From the NCBI RefSeq assembly GCF_015330165.1, contig NZ_JADDXT010000002.1:2569646-2633645 (forward strand): a DNA stretch of 64,000 nucleotides. Reading direction: 5' to 3'. Of the stretch, positions 26,207-34,976 are shown piece by piece. Position 1 is the first letter of the stretch; each line of letters starts with the position of its first letter. The notes beneath the pieces were generated by a model. That model had not been told where the DNA came from and searched no databases. It worked only from the letters and a program-made list of their open reading frames with translations. The stretch comes from Zobellia roscoffensis (lineage in GTDB: Bacteria; Bacteroidota; Bacteroidia; Flavobacteriales; Flavobacteriaceae). The translations under genes and the position numbers were made by a program.

Positions 26207-26947
26207 ATGTTAGAGCATATAGAATTATTTTTTAAATCCATCTTTATAGATAACATGGTATTTGCCGTGTTCTTGGGGATGTGTTCTTACCTAGCGGTTT
26301 CCAAAAAAGTAGCTACTGCCGTAGGTTTAGGGGCAGCAGTAATCTTTGTACTTGCAGTTACCGTGCCGTTGAACTGGTTGTTAGATCAGTATCTATTAAG
26401 AGATGGTGCGTTAGTATGGTTAGGTCCTGAATATGCAGATTACAACTTAAGCTTTCTTTCGTTTATTCTCTTTATAGCAACCATTGCAACAATGGTTCAG
26501 CTGGTAGAAATTGTAGTGGAAAAGTTTTCTCCTTCTTTATATAACTCATTGGGTATTTTCTTGCCATTGATTGCGGTAAACTGCGCTATTTTGGGTGGTT
26601 CTCTGTTTATGCAAGCTAGAGATATTCAAACTTTGGGTCTGGCACTTAATTATGGGGTCAGCTCCGGTATCGGGTGGTTCTTGGCTATTTTGGCCATTGC
26701 CGCTATTCGTGAGAAAATTAGATATTCAAACGTACCTGCTCCATTAAGAGGCTTGGGTATTACTTTTATCATTACTGGTTTAATGGGTATCGGTTTTCAG
26801 AGTTTTGGAGGTATGTTAACTGGAGGTGGTGAAGAAGCACCTGCACCAGTTGAAGAAACAACAGCTGAGAAAGTAATTGAGAAGAAAGAAATTAAAGAAG
26901 AGATTGACAGTAAAGATGTCTCTTATAACGACGCCATAAACAAATAG
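26207..26947 (+). CDS. nqrE: Na+-translocating NADH:quinone reductase subunit E, with C-terminal charged tail
   Basis: Six-helix partner of NqrD. The family core is complete: FFKSIFIDNMVFAVFLGMCS (conserved cysteine), FLPLIAVNCAILGGSLFMQ (second conserved cysteine) and LNYGVSSGIGWFLAILAIAA. The product is 246 aa, about 45 longer than the roughly 200-aa proteobacterial subunit. The excess is a tail rich in Glu, Lys, Pro and Ala after GGMLTGGGEEAPAPVEE. The tail is hydrophilic and probably disordered. Confidence 0.94.
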   Translation: MLEHIELFFKSIFIDNMVFAVFLGMCSYLAVSKKVATAVGLGAAVIFVLAVTVPLNWLLDQYLLRDGALVWLGPEYADYNLSFLSFILFIATIATMVQLVEIVVEKFSPSLYNSLGIFLPLIAVNCAILGGSLFMQARDIQTLGLALNYGVSSGIGWFLAILAIAAIREKIRYSNVPAPLRGLGITFIITGLMGIGFQSFGGMLTGGGEEAPAPVEETTAEKVIEKKEIKEEIDSKDVSYNDAINK

Positions 26948-26949
26948 AT

Positions 26950-28257
26950 ATGCTATTAGCTACAAGTACTGGAGGAACGATTTTAATCACCGTTGTCGCC
27001 TTTATGATACTATTGATGGTCTTGGTGGCCCTTTTATTGTTCACCAAAGAAAAACTGTCTCCATCCGGGCCGGTTACCATTACCATAAACGGAGAAAAGA
27101 AAATAGAAGTAGGCTCTGGAAGTTCGTTACTTTCAACCTTGGGTAACCAAAAAGTATTTTTACCGTCAGCATGTGGTGGCGGTGGTACTTGTATTCAGTG
27201 CGAATGTCATGTACTTTCCGGTGGAGGTGAAGCGCTTCCAACTGAAACACCTCATTTCTCCAAAAGAGAATTGAATGCAGGTGCTCGTTTGGCCTGTCAG
27301 GTGAAAGTAAAGCAGGATATGGATATTACCATTCCTGAAGAGGTATTCGGTATTAAAAAATGGCCAGCCAAGGTAGTGCGTAATTATAACGTAGCTTCTT
27401 TTATAAAGGAATTTGTAGTTGAGATTCCTGAGGACATGGGCTATAAAGCTGGTGGTTATATTCAAATTGAAATTCCAGAATGTGAAATTAAATATTCTGA
27501 TATTGATATTACTGCCCACCCGGAAGAGCATGAAACTCCAGATAAGTTTCAAGCAGAGTGGGACAAATTCAATCTTTGGCCTTTGGTAATGAAAAACCCA
27601 GAGACTGTGGAAAGAGCTTATTCTATGGCTTCTTACCCAGCAGAAGGTAGAGAGATTATGTTGAACGTTCGTATTGCGACTCCACCATGGGATCGTGCTA
27701 AGAATGGTTGGATGGATGTTAACCCTGGTGTTGCTTCATCTTATATCTTCAACTTGAAACCTGGTGATGATGTTACTATTTCAGGTCCTTACGGTGAATT
27801 CTTCATCAATGAGTCGGATTCTGAAATGCTTTATGTAGGTGGTGGTGCAGGTATGGCGCCAATGCGTTCGCACTTATACCACTTGTTCAAAACCTTAAAG
27901 ACGAATAGAAAAGTTACATATTGGTACGGTGGTCGGTCTAAAAGAGAACTTTTCTATTTGGAGCACTTTAGAGAATTGGAAAGAAACTTCCCTAATTTTA
28001 AATTCTACTTGGCACTTTCTGAGCCAATGGAAGAGGACAATTGGAAAGTTAAAGAAGATATAGACGCTCCAGGTGACGGTTTTGTAGGTTTTATCCATAA
28101 CTGTGTTATTGATAACTATTTAAGCAAGCATGATTCTCCAGAAGATATTGAGCTTTATTTCTGTGGACCTCCATTGATGAACAAAGCTGTGCAAAAAATG
28201 GGTGAAGACTTTGGTATTCCAGATGAGCACATCCGTTTTGATGATTTCGGTGGGTAA
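26950..28257 (+). CDS. nqrF: Na+-translocating NADH:quinone reductase subunit F
   Basis: NADH-oxidising subunit. The 435-aa product has an N-terminal anchor helix, then a ferredoxin-type 2Fe-2S domain with cysteines in SACGGGGTCIQCECHV and LACQVKV. FAD- and NADH-binding domains follow (RAYSMASYPAEGRE, GPYGEFFINE, YVGGGAGMAPMRSHLYH, ELYFCGPPLMNKAVQKM), ending FDDFGG as usual. It closes the core nqr operon and is followed by a strong terminator. Confidence 0.96.
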   Translation: MLLATSTGGTILITVVAFMILLMVLVALLLFTKEKLSPSGPVTITINGEKKIEVGSGSSLLSTLGNQKVFLPSACGGGGTCIQCECHVLSGGGEALPTETPHFSKRELNAGARLACQVKVKQDMDITIPEEVFGIKKWPAKVVRNYNVASFIKEFVVEIPEDMGYKAGGYIQIEIPECEIKYSDIDITAHPEEHETPDKFQAEWDKFNLWPLVMKNPETVERAYSMASYPAEGREIMLNVRIATPPWDRAKNGWMDVNPGVASSYIFNLKPGDDVTISGPYGEFFINESDSEMLYVGGGAGMAPMRSHLYHLFKTLKTNRKVTYWYGGRSKRELFYLEHFRELERNFPNFKFYLALSEPMEEDNWKVKEDIDAPGDGFVGFIHNCVIDNYLSKHDSPEDIELYFCGPPLMNKAVQKMGEDFGIPDEHIRFDDFGG

Positions 28258-28320
28258 TACGATTTTAAGTAGCGAAGGGGTTTGTGTTTTATACTGCTCC
28301 TTAGCAAATCGAATAAATAA

Positions 28321-28350
28321 AAAACCGATGTTTACGCATCGGTTTTTTTT
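28321..28350 (+). terminator. Intrinsic terminator after nqrF
   Basis: Stem AAAACCGATG / CATCGGTTTT with a 6-nt loop, ending in a T-run to 28350. It separates nqrF from the 122-aa gene and apbE, so these two are expressed by read-through or a separate promoter. Confidence 0.88.
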
Positions 28351-28368
28351 GACCTAATTTTTAACGTT

Positions 28369-28737
28369 ATGGGCAAACCATTATCTGAAAGGGAACTGCA
28401 TAACTTGGCAATGAATATTGTTGGGCGCGAGCTTGAATCTGAAGGTTTTGAATTTATGGGGGTAAATAGTGAACCCAAAAGAAACCCGCAGTTTGTATGT
28501 TTGAAAGATAAGGTGTTACACTTTGTCGTCGTGAGATATGTTCCGCATCCGGAAAACCCAAATATATACGATCAGGTACTTATGAAAAAGATGAAAGATC
28601 ACGCGGATAAGCATGAGGCTAAAACGTATTACGCAGGAGTGGGACTTTCTAATGCCGAAAATTCAGAGTTGCCGGTATATTTAAACGAGGCTTACGTGGT
28701 TGATTATATTGGTTTAATCGAAATAAAAGATGAATAG
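28369..28737 (+). CDS. Conserved small protein between nqrF and apbE
   Basis: A 122-aa soluble protein without signal peptide or membrane helix. It starts MGKPLSERELHNLAMNIVGR and contains FVCLKDKVLHFVVVRYVPHP, KMKDHADKHEAKTYYAGVG and a C-terminal DYIGLIEIKDE; the mix of helix and strand suggests a compact alpha/beta fold. I recall homologues in flavobacteria carrying the name 'NQR subunit F', but it has no ferredoxin, FAD or NADH motif. It overlaps apbE by 8 nt, so a role in NQR assembly or flavin handling is a reasonable guess. Confidence 0.82.
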   Translation: MGKPLSERELHNLAMNIVGRELESEGFEFMGVNSEPKRNPQFVCLKDKVLHFVVVRYVPHPENPNIYDQVLMKKMKDHADKHEAKTYYAGVGLSNAENSELPVYLNEAYVVDYIGLIEIKDE

Positions 28738-29740
28738 AATTATAGTTTTTCTTGGCGCTTTGTATTTGCTTTCCTGTGGAGGAAACCCTTCTAATTTAGT
28801 TAGAAATGAAGCTTCTGGCGGAGCTTTGGGAACCTCTTATAATCTTATCTATTTATCTCATGAAGAGTTGGATCTTCAAAAGCAAATTGATTCTGTCTTT
28901 GATGCTATCAATCACTCGTTGTCTACTTATATTCCGGCGTCCGATATTTCTAAAATAAATAAAGGAGATTCTACTTTAGTGGTCGATGCAATGTTTCAAG
29001 AAGTATTTAAGCTGTCTCAAGACGTGCATAAGGCTACTAATGGTTATTTTGACCCTACAGTGGGGGCATTGGTCAATGCGTGGGGTTTTGGGCCTGAGAA
29101 GCAAATACAGATGGATAGTACACGTGTGGATAGCTTGTTGCAGTATGTTGGTTTTGATAAGGTGAAGTTGACAGATGCAAATACCATTAAAAAGTCAAAC
29201 CCTAATATCTATTTTGATTTTAATGCTATTGCTAAAGGATATTCTATAGATAGACTAGCAAAGTTGATGGATGCTTATAGAGTTGATAATTATTTGTTGG
29301 AAGTAGGAGGGGAGCTGGTTGCAAAAGGACAAAACCAATTGAAGCAAAAACCATGGATTGTTGGTATAGATGATCCAACGGTAGAAAATGCCAGAAAACT
29401 TAAAGCAACAATCCGCTTGCAGGATAAGGCATTGGCTTCATCGGGTAATTATAGGCATTTTAGAGAAGATCCTGTTACCGGAAAAAAGTTTGTACATACT
29501 ATTGACCCCACCACGGGTTTTACGAAGAATGCCAATACACTAGCAGCTACGGTTCTAGCCGATAATTGTGCGAAAGCAGATGCATACGCCACTTCCTTTA
29601 TGGCGATGGAGTTAGACCTCGTTCTAAAATTGTTAAGAACGGAACAAGAGCTAGAGGCTTACATTATATTTGTTGATGAAAAGGGAGAGATTCAAGAGTA
29701 TATGACTCCTGGTTTTGAAGCGTTGATAGCGAAGGATTAA
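28730..29740 (+). CDS. apbE: FAD:protein FMN transferase ApbE (flavinylation of NQR)
   Basis: Transfers FMN from FAD to a threonine of NqrB and NqrC on the outer side of the inner membrane. The 336-aa product has a lipoprotein signal (FLGALYLLSCGGNPS). Motifs are GGALGTSYNLIYLS, FDPTVGALVNAWGFGP, FDFNAIAKGYSIDRLAKLM, LLEVGGELVAKG and HTIDPTTGFTKN. It is coupled to the preceding 122-aa gene and its stop overlaps the end of the converging methyltransferase gene by 4 nt. Confidence 0.95.
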   Translation: MNRIIVFLGALYLLSCGGNPSNLVRNEASGGALGTSYNLIYLSHEELDLQKQIDSVFDAINHSLSTYIPASDISKINKGDSTLVVDAMFQEVFKLSQDVHKATNGYFDPTVGALVNAWGFGPEKQIQMDSTRVDSLLQYVGFDKVKLTDANTIKKSNPNIYFDFNAIAKGYSIDRLAKLMDAYRVDNYLLEVGGELVAKGQNQLKQKPWIVGIDDPTVENARKLKATIRLQDKALASSGNYRHFREDPVTGKKFVHTIDPTTGFTKNANTLAATVLADNCAKADAYATSFMAMELDLVLKLLRTEQELEAYIIFVDEKGEIQEYMTPGFEALIAKD

Positions 29741-30507
29741 AGTGGTTTTTTTACAAAGGGAATGATTTCTCCTTTAGCAAGTCTATATCTGTCTATATCT
29801 TCAGGAGATAATGTGGCCGTATAATCTACTTCATCTACTATAAAACCGATGCTTCTCAATTTATCAAAATAGTCCCAACCGTAAATGCGAACGTGGTCAT
29901 ATTGCCCGAATATTTTAGCACGTTCTTTTTTATCGGTGATAGAATCGTCTTCAAAAGTAGTTTTACGTTCTAGGTCTTGCGGAATCTGTAATATGGCCCA
30001 TCCACCTTTTTTAAGTACTCGATATAATTCTTGCATCGCTTTAGTGTCATCCGGAATATGTTCAAGAACATGGTTGCAGAAAATAACATCAAAAGAATTA
30101 TCCTCAAAAGGCAAATTGCAAATATCAGCCTTTACATCTGCCAATGGAGATAAAAGGTCGGTAGTTATATACTCTAGATTCTTTAGTTTTCTAAATCTTT
30201 TGTAAAAAGCCTGCTCTGGCGCAAAGTGGAGCGCTTTTAACTTCTCGGTAAAGAAATTGGTCTCATTCTTTAAATAAAGCCATAGCAAACGATGTCTCTC
30301 TAATGAAAGTGTAAAAGGTGAGAGGATATTTTCCCGAGGGTTTTCATACCCGTACGGAAGAAAGCTCTTAAATTTCTTTCCATCAATAGGGTCTTCATAG
30401 CGATTTCCACGCATCCATATGCCCAATAAAGGGCGCACTAGATAGCTTAATCTAATGAGTAAAGGCCTAGGAACGGCATTCAGAATAAACTTAAAAATTT
30501 TAGACAC
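29737..30507 (-). CDS. Class I SAM-dependent methyltransferase
   Basis: The 256-aa product has the Methyltransf_11 core: ADICNLPFEDNSFDVIFCNH, VLEHIPDDTKAMQELYRVLK and KGGWAILQIPQD. The usual glycine-rich motif I is replaced by KALHFAPEQAFYKRFRKL, a form seen in a subgroup often found near surface polysaccharide genes. The substrate is unknown. It is not in an evident operon; it lies 42 nt after map on the same strand. Confidence 0.85.
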   Translation of the reverse strand: MSKIFKFILNAVPRPLLIRLSYLVRPLLGIWMRGNRYEDPIDGKKFKSFLPYGYENPRENILSPFTLSLERHRLLWLYLKNETNFFTEKLKALHFAPEQAFYKRFRKLKNLEYITTDLLSPLADVKADICNLPFEDNSFDVIFCNHVLEHIPDDTKAMQELYRVLKKGGWAILQIPQDLERKTTFEDDSITDKKERAKIFGQYDHVRIYGWDYFDKLRSIGFIVDEVDYTATLSPEDIDRYRLAKGEIIPFVKKPL

Positions 30508-30549
30508 GTATTACATCAATTAGCACAAATTAACTCTGTAGACCTAAGT

Positions 30550-31368
30550 TTAAAGAGCCAATTTCGTCTGACGAAAATTGTCTTCTTCATCACTTTCAAT
30601 GCCCAAGGCTTTGTAAATGTACTGATATGTAGATAGCAATTCAGGTTTACCGTTTACAATGGCCACGTTGTGCTCAAAGTGCGCACTTGGTTGTCCATCT
30701 GCTGTCAATATAGTCCAGCCATCTTTAAGCTGTTTTATGCGCCTAGTGCCCATGTTAATCATAGGTTCAATGGCAACTACAAGTCCTTCTTTAAATTGTT
30801 TACCACGACCACGTTTACCGTAGTTGGGCATTTCTGGACCTTCATGCAATGATTTTCCTAGCCCATGTCCTACTAACTCGCGCACAACACCGTACCCATG
30901 GTTCTCACAGTAATTTTGAACGGCAAAAGCAACATCACCAACACGGTTTCCCGTTTTGAACTGCTCAATTCCTAAGTATAAAGATTCTTTGGTAACCTTT
31001 AGAAGTTTTGCAGTCTCAGGTGCAACTTCCCCAACAGGGAAAGTATAGGCGTGGTCACCGTAATAACCATTCTTTAAGGCACCACAATCTACCGAAATAA
31101 TATCACCTTCTTTCAGTGGTTCTGCGTTTGGAATACCGTGAACTACTTGAGCGTTAGGGCTCATGTTCAAAGTATTGGGAAAGTCGTACATTCCTAAGAA
31201 ACCTGGTTCAGCGCCCTGTTCCCTAATAAAATCTTCAGCTAATTTATCAAGATATAGGGCGGTGACACCTGGTTTTATTTCCGATGCCAGCATGCCCAAA
31301 GTTTTTGATACCACCAAGGCGCTTTCGCGCATTAGTTCTATTTCTTCGGGTGTTTTTAATTTAATCAT
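30550..31368 (-). CDS. map: Methionine aminopeptidase type I
   Basis: Removes the initiator methionine from nascent proteins using two metal ions. The 272-aa product has the pita-bread fold motifs and metal ligands: VVHGIPNAEPLKEGDIISVD, DCGALKNGYYGDHAYTFPVG, REVEL-type segment as VVRELVGHGLGKSLHEGPEM, VVAIEPMINMG and SAHFEHNVAIV. A C-terminal extension of about 20 residues (YIYKALGIESDEEDN) is longer than in E. coli. It starts 32 nt after gpmI; a TACCTTTG element sits just upstream of its ATG. Confidence 0.95.
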   Translation of the reverse strand: MIKLKTPEEIELMRESALVVSKTLGMLASEIKPGVTALYLDKLAEDFIREQGAEPGFLGMYDFPNTLNMSPNAQVVHGIPNAEPLKEGDIISVDCGALKNGYYGDHAYTFPVGEVAPETAKLLKVTKESLYLGIEQFKTGNRVGDVAFAVQNYCENHGYGVVRELVGHGLGKSLHEGPEMPNYGKRGRGKQFKEGLVVAIEPMINMGTRRIKQLKDGWTILTADGQPSAHFEHNVAIVNGKPELLSTYQYIYKALGIESDEEDNFRQTKLAL

Positions 31369-31373
31369 AGCGG

Positions 31374-31381
31374 CAAAGGTA
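31374..31381 (-). promoter_or_regulatory. Possible -7 element for map
   Basis: Minus strand reads TACCTTTG (TAnnTTTG) 5 nt before the map ATG. If active, the transcript would be nearly leaderless; otherwise map is read from the gpmI promoter. Confidence 0.35.
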
Positions 31382-31400
31382 AAATATTTGATGTTAATTT

Positions 31401-32918
31401 TTATACAAGAGCTTCTCTTGTCATTAATTCTGGTTGTGGTACGCCCAATAATTTTAAAATAGTTGGGGCTATATCACCTAAAACACCATCTTTAATTGCT
31501 TTAATGTCCTTGTCCACTAAAATTAATGGAACAGGGTTAGTTGTATGAGCTGTATTTGGACTACCATCAGGATTAACCATAGTGTCACAGTTACCGTGAT
31601 CGGCAATTACAATGGAAGTATACCCGTTATCTAGTCCAGCGGTTACTACAGCTTTTGCACACTCGTCAACTACTTCACAGGCTTTAATTGCCGCTTCCAT
31701 AACGCCGGTATGACCCACCATGTCCGGGTTGGCGAAGTTTAAACAAACAAAATCTACCTCTCCTTTTTGTAACTCGGGAATAATGGCATCTCTAATTTCA
31801 TAAGCACTCATTTCTGGTTGTAAATCGTAAGTAGCCACTTTTGGAGAAGGGCACAAAAGACGTTGTTCTCCATCAAAAGGCTCTTCACGACCGCCATTAA
31901 AGAAAAAAGTTACGTGAGGATATTTTTCAGTTTCCGCAATACGAATCTGCTTTTTATGGGCTCTTTCTAAGACTTCACCAAGCGTGTCCTCTATGTTTGC
32001 TTTGTCATAAACCACATGAACACCATTGTAAGAGGCATCATAGTTGGTAAGCGTTACGTAGTAAAGTTTTAGTTTGTGCATGTTTTGTTCATGCATATCG
32101 GTTTGACTCAATACTTCGGTAAGTTCACGGCCACGGTCCGTTCTGAAGTTGAAGAAAATAACAACATCGTCTTCGGAGATTTTAGCAACAGGATTTCCGC
32201 TGTCATCTGTCATTACGATAGGTTCAATAAATTCATCGGTAACGCCATTGTCATAATTCGCTTGCATTTTAGCACCGATGTCGGTAGTTTTTTCGCCTTC
32301 GGCATTTACCATTACATCGTACGCTTTTTTCACTCGTTCCCAACGCTTGTCACGGTCCATGGCAAAATATCTACCTATTACAGAAGCTAATTGGGTGTTT
32401 TTATCAGAAGCAAAATCACTAAGATCGGTTAAGAAGCCTTTTCCACTTTTTGGGTCAACATCTCTACCATCTGTAAAAGCATGAACATACATATTCTGTA
32501 CACCAGAATCATTTCCAGCTTCAATAAGACCTTTAATGTGGTTGATGTGGCTATGAACCCCACCATTACTCACCAAGCCTAAAAAATGCACAGGTTTGTT
32601 GTTTTCTTTAGCATATGTGAAAGCCTTGCGCAGAGCCTTTTCATCTTTAAGCGTATTTTCTTTTACCGCTAAATTAATTTTAGCTAAATCTTGGTACACG
32701 ATACGGCCGGCACCTAAGTTCATATGGCCTACTTCACTATTGCCCATTTGACCTTCGGGAAGGCCAACATTCATACCGTCCGTAAGAAGGTTTGAGTTAG
32801 GGTAATTTGTATAAAGAGAGTCAACAAATGGCGTGTTGGCATTATCTATTGCGGAGACCTTTGGATCGGGAGACTTGCCCCAACCATCAAGAATCATAAG
32901 TATTACTTTTTTGTTCAT
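31401..32918 (-). CDS. gpmI: 2,3-bisphosphoglycerate-independent phosphoglycerate mutase
   Basis: Interconverts 3- and 2-phosphoglycerate in glycolysis with two Mn2+ ions. The 505-aa length is typical. Motifs are LMILDGWGKSPD (metal aspartate), GQMGNSEVGHMNLGAGRIVY with nucleophile S61, FTDGRDVDPKSG, FFNFRTDRGRELT, NPDMVGHTGVMEAAIKAC and IADHGNCDTM. It has a clear promoter upstream and is probably cotranscribed with map. Confidence 0.96.
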   Translation of the reverse strand: MNKKVILMILDGWGKSPDPKVSAIDNANTPFVDSLYTNYPNSNLLTDGMNVGLPEGQMGNSEVGHMNLGAGRIVYQDLAKINLAVKENTLKDEKALRKAFTYAKENNKPVHFLGLVSNGGVHSHINHIKGLIEAGNDSGVQNMYVHAFTDGRDVDPKSGKGFLTDLSDFASDKNTQLASVIGRYFAMDRDKRWERVKKAYDVMVNAEGEKTTDIGAKMQANYDNGVTDEFIEPIVMTDDSGNPVAKISEDDVVIFFNFRTDRGRELTEVLSQTDMHEQNMHKLKLYYVTLTNYDASYNGVHVVYDKANIEDTLGEVLERAHKKQIRIAETEKYPHVTFFFNGGREEPFDGEQRLLCPSPKVATYDLQPEMSAYEIRDAIIPELQKGEVDFVCLNFANPDMVGHTGVMEAAIKACEVVDECAKAVVTAGLDNGYTSIVIADHGNCDTMVNPDGSPNTAHTTNPVPLILVDKDIKAIKDGVLGDIAPTILKLLGVPQPELMTREALV

Positions 32919-33262
32919 GGCTTTGATAAATTAGATTTTCAAAAGTACTGTGATCTAAGAGGAAAAGCCAATTATAGTGCTGCTTTTTTAATGTGATTTT
33001 GGCTTTGTTAGAGATGCCACATTTTTATTGTTTCGAGCGGAATTTTTTTAATTCGATGTAAATAGAATGAGGTATTAAGCAATTTTTTTTAAACTTTCTG
33101 TATTTCATTTTATTGATTGATTATCAGTTGTTTAAGTGGGTGTTATCAAAATACGTATTTGTTAAAATTGTGTTATTATGATCTTGGCGATGTAACAATA
33201 TCGCAAAAAACCAGTCTATCTTTATACAATCAATTAATATTCATCAATTTAAATCATTCATC
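32919..33262. other. Divergent intergenic region, gpmI / ankyrin gene
   Basis: No gene is seen. It holds the gpmI promoter (32940-32971) at the left. On the right a near-consensus TATCTTTA (33217-33224) lies 39 nt before the ankyrin gene and may be its -7 element. Confidence 0.5.
32940..32971 (-). promoter_or_regulatory. Bacteroidota-type promoter for gpmI(-map)
   Basis: Minus strand reads TTG (32969-32971), 21 nt, TACTTTTG (32940-32947), followed by the gpmI ATG 22 nt further on. Confidence 0.65.
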
Positions 33263-33655
33263 ATGAGAAAAACGTTTTTAACCTTCGCAATGGCCTGTTT
33301 GGTCGGAACTTCAGCCGTAATGGCCAATGACGCAACTACAACTACGGATGCTCCAACATTTGAAATGTTAGATACCGTAGAGGTAACTTCTTTTTGTAAA
33401 GCAATAATGCAAGGAGATTTTGATACTGTAAAGAAACTAATAGAGCTTGGCGAAGACGTCAACAAAAAATCTTTAGGTATGACACCGGCTATTTTTGCTG
33501 CCAGATATAATAAAGCAGAGATTCTAGAACTATTGATAGATAACGGTGCAAACCTAAAAATAAAAAGTGATAAAGGGTATACTATTAAAAAATATGCAGA
33601 ACTATCCAATGCTTCTGATGCCCTTAGGGTTATAGAAACAGCGATGGGAAGCTAA
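33263..33655 (+). CDS. Small secreted ankyrin-repeat protein
   Basis: The 130-aa product has a clear Sec signal (FLTFAMACLVGTSAVMAND). Two to three ankyrin repeats follow: FCKAIMQGDFDTVKKLIELG, then EDVNKKSLGMTPAIFAARYN and KAEILELLIDNGANLKIKSD. The last unit, KGYTIKKYAELSNASDALRV, is partial. Ankyrin repeats bind protein partners; none is indicated by position. It is a single gene with a strong terminator. Confidence 0.9.
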   Translation: MRKTFLTFAMACLVGTSAVMANDATTTTDAPTFEMLDTVEVTSFCKAIMQGDFDTVKKLIELGEDVNKKSLGMTPAIFAARYNKAEILELLIDNGANLKIKSDKGYTIKKYAELSNASDALRVIETAMGS

Positions 33656-33690
33656 TAATTTTAATTAGCCCAGTTGCTATGAAAAACAAG

Positions 33691-33728
33691 AAGCCCGACC
33701 ATAAACTTATGGCCGGGCTTTTTTTTTC
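33691..33728 (+). terminator. Intrinsic terminator after the ankyrin gene
   Basis: A 13-bp stem with one A-C mismatch (AAGCCCGACCATA / TATGGCCGGGCTT), loop AACT, then nine T residues. Confidence 0.88.
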
Positions 33729-33767
33729 ATATAGTGTCTCGTAAAAGAGTGGTAAACGCGGAGTGGA

Positions 33768-33935
33768 CTAAAAATCAAATCCGTTTATGGCTCTGTCTAC
33801 AAACGCGTAAATAGCTATAAACAACATTAATCCACAAAATACCGAATAGGCCTTTAGAAGTAGTACTACTACTGTGGGCTTGCAGTTCTCGAATGCTTCG
33901 GTGTATAAATTTTTAAAATGCGATAGTGTCTCCAT
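33768..33935 (-). CDS. 55-residue single-span membrane protein (DUF6747-like)
   Basis: Reading the minus strand from the ATG at 33933-33935 to TAG at 33768 gives 55 residues: METLSHFKNLYTEAFENCKP, then a hydrophobic helix around SVFCGLMLFIAIYAF, ending AINGFDF. The arrangement amphipathic start, NCKP, membrane helix, GFDF end resembles a small family I recall from flavobacteria (DUF6747); the function is unknown. Coding is supported by the ordered amphipathic and membrane segments. It sits alone between two terminators. Confidence 0.68.
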   Translation of the reverse strand: METLSHFKNLYTEAFENCKPTVVVLLLKAYSVFCGLMLFIAIYAFVDRAINGFDF

Positions 33936-34111
33936 ATAGTTTTATTTTAGATGTCTTGTCTATGGACATCAATTAATGTAAAAGCTATAATGGTTAAAAT
34001 ACTGCTCTAGCAGCGGTAGTATTTGGGAGGTGTAAAGATAGACAAATTAAGACACAAGTCTCTGCATTTCAACGAATTTAACAACCGTTCATGCCATTTG
34101 TAAAATAAAAC

Positions 34112-34158
34112 AAAAAGGGTGTTCAAAGCGTATTTGTATCGTTTTGAACACCTTTTTT
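34112..34158 (-). terminator. Intrinsic terminator after the M48 gene, possibly bidirectional
   Basis: A 16-bp stem with one G-U pair (AAAAAGGGTGTTCAAA at 34112-34127 and its partner at 34143-34158), 15-nt loop. A- and T-runs at the ends of the stem give a U-rich end in both directions. Confidence 0.8.
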
Positions 34159-34174
34159 AATGTTTTAAAAAGTT

Positions 34175-34939
34175 TTATTGATTACGGTATTTCTCTATAG
34201 ACTCCTGTATTTTTTCAATTCTATTTTCTGGGTCTGGGTGTGTACTCTGGAACTCGGGCGCTCGGTTTGGACCGGCTGCAGCTTTTAAAATCTCCATTAC
34301 CTTTATCATTTCTTCGGGTTGGTAGCCAGAGTTTATCATGAAAAGGACTCCTAAATCATCACTCTCTAATTCATCTCCACGACCATTTTTTAGAAGGGTG
34401 TTTTGCCCAATTCCTCCAACTAGACCACCTGCATCAGCTCCTACCGAAGCTCCGGTAGATACAGTTTGCCAAAACTCGCCTTCGGCAATGCGTTCTGCAG
34501 AATGTCTGCCTATTACATGACCAATTTCATGACCAAGTACACCTGCCAATTGGGCTTCGTTAAGTTGTCTGAATAGGGCATAGGTAATAAAAACCGGGCC
34601 GCCAGGTAAGGCAAAAGCATTAATAGTCTGGTCATCTGCCAATAGGTGAAAATCATATTGATACGGGGTTTCTTTGGCAATACTGTTCTGAACCAGTTTG
34701 TTGCCTATTTGATCCACGTAGGTTTGTAGTTTTTCATCTGGATACAAACCGCCATATTGTTGAGCAATTTCCGGGGCACTCTGAAGCCCGATAGCAATTT
34801 CTTGATCGGCACTCATATTAATGGTCTGTACTCTTCCCGTATAGGGGTTTTCTTCTTTGCTACTACAGCGTTTAATAAAGGCAAATGCTACAATGGCCAA
34901 GCCAATGAATATTCGTATTTTCCAACTTCCTCCTCGCAT
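34175..34939 (-). CDS. M48-family metallopeptidase (membrane or lipid anchored)
   Basis: Zinc peptidase of the Ste24/HtpX/LoiP clan, probably acting on envelope proteins in the periplasm. The 254-aa product has an N-terminal hydrophobic segment (FIGLAIVAFAFIKRCSS) that may be a signal anchor or an atypical lipoprotein signal. The HExxH motif is GHEIGHVIGRHSAE; the third ligand is expected in ELESDDLGVLFMINSGY. The C-terminal STHPDPENRIEKIQ is typical of the family. It starts 37 nt after the M15 peptidase gene and may share its transcript. Confidence 0.92.
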   Translation of the reverse strand: MRGGSWKIRIFIGLAIVAFAFIKRCSSKEENPYTGRVQTINMSADQEIAIGLQSAPEIAQQYGGLYPDEKLQTYVDQIGNKLVQNSIAKETPYQYDFHLLADDQTINAFALPGGPVFITYALFRQLNEAQLAGVLGHEIGHVIGRHSAERIAEGEFWQTVSTGASVGADAGGLVGGIGQNTLLKNGRGDELESDDLGVLFMINSGYQPEEMIKVMEILKAAAGPNRAPEFQSTHPDPENRIEKIQESIEKYRNQ

Positions 34940-34976
34940 GGTATAGTGTTATTTAGCAGCTCAATATACGAAAGAC

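Noticed and set aside
28369..28737. Naming the 122-aa protein NQR subunit F
   Set aside because: It has none of the ferredoxin, FAD or NADH motifs; the true nqrF is at 26950-28257.
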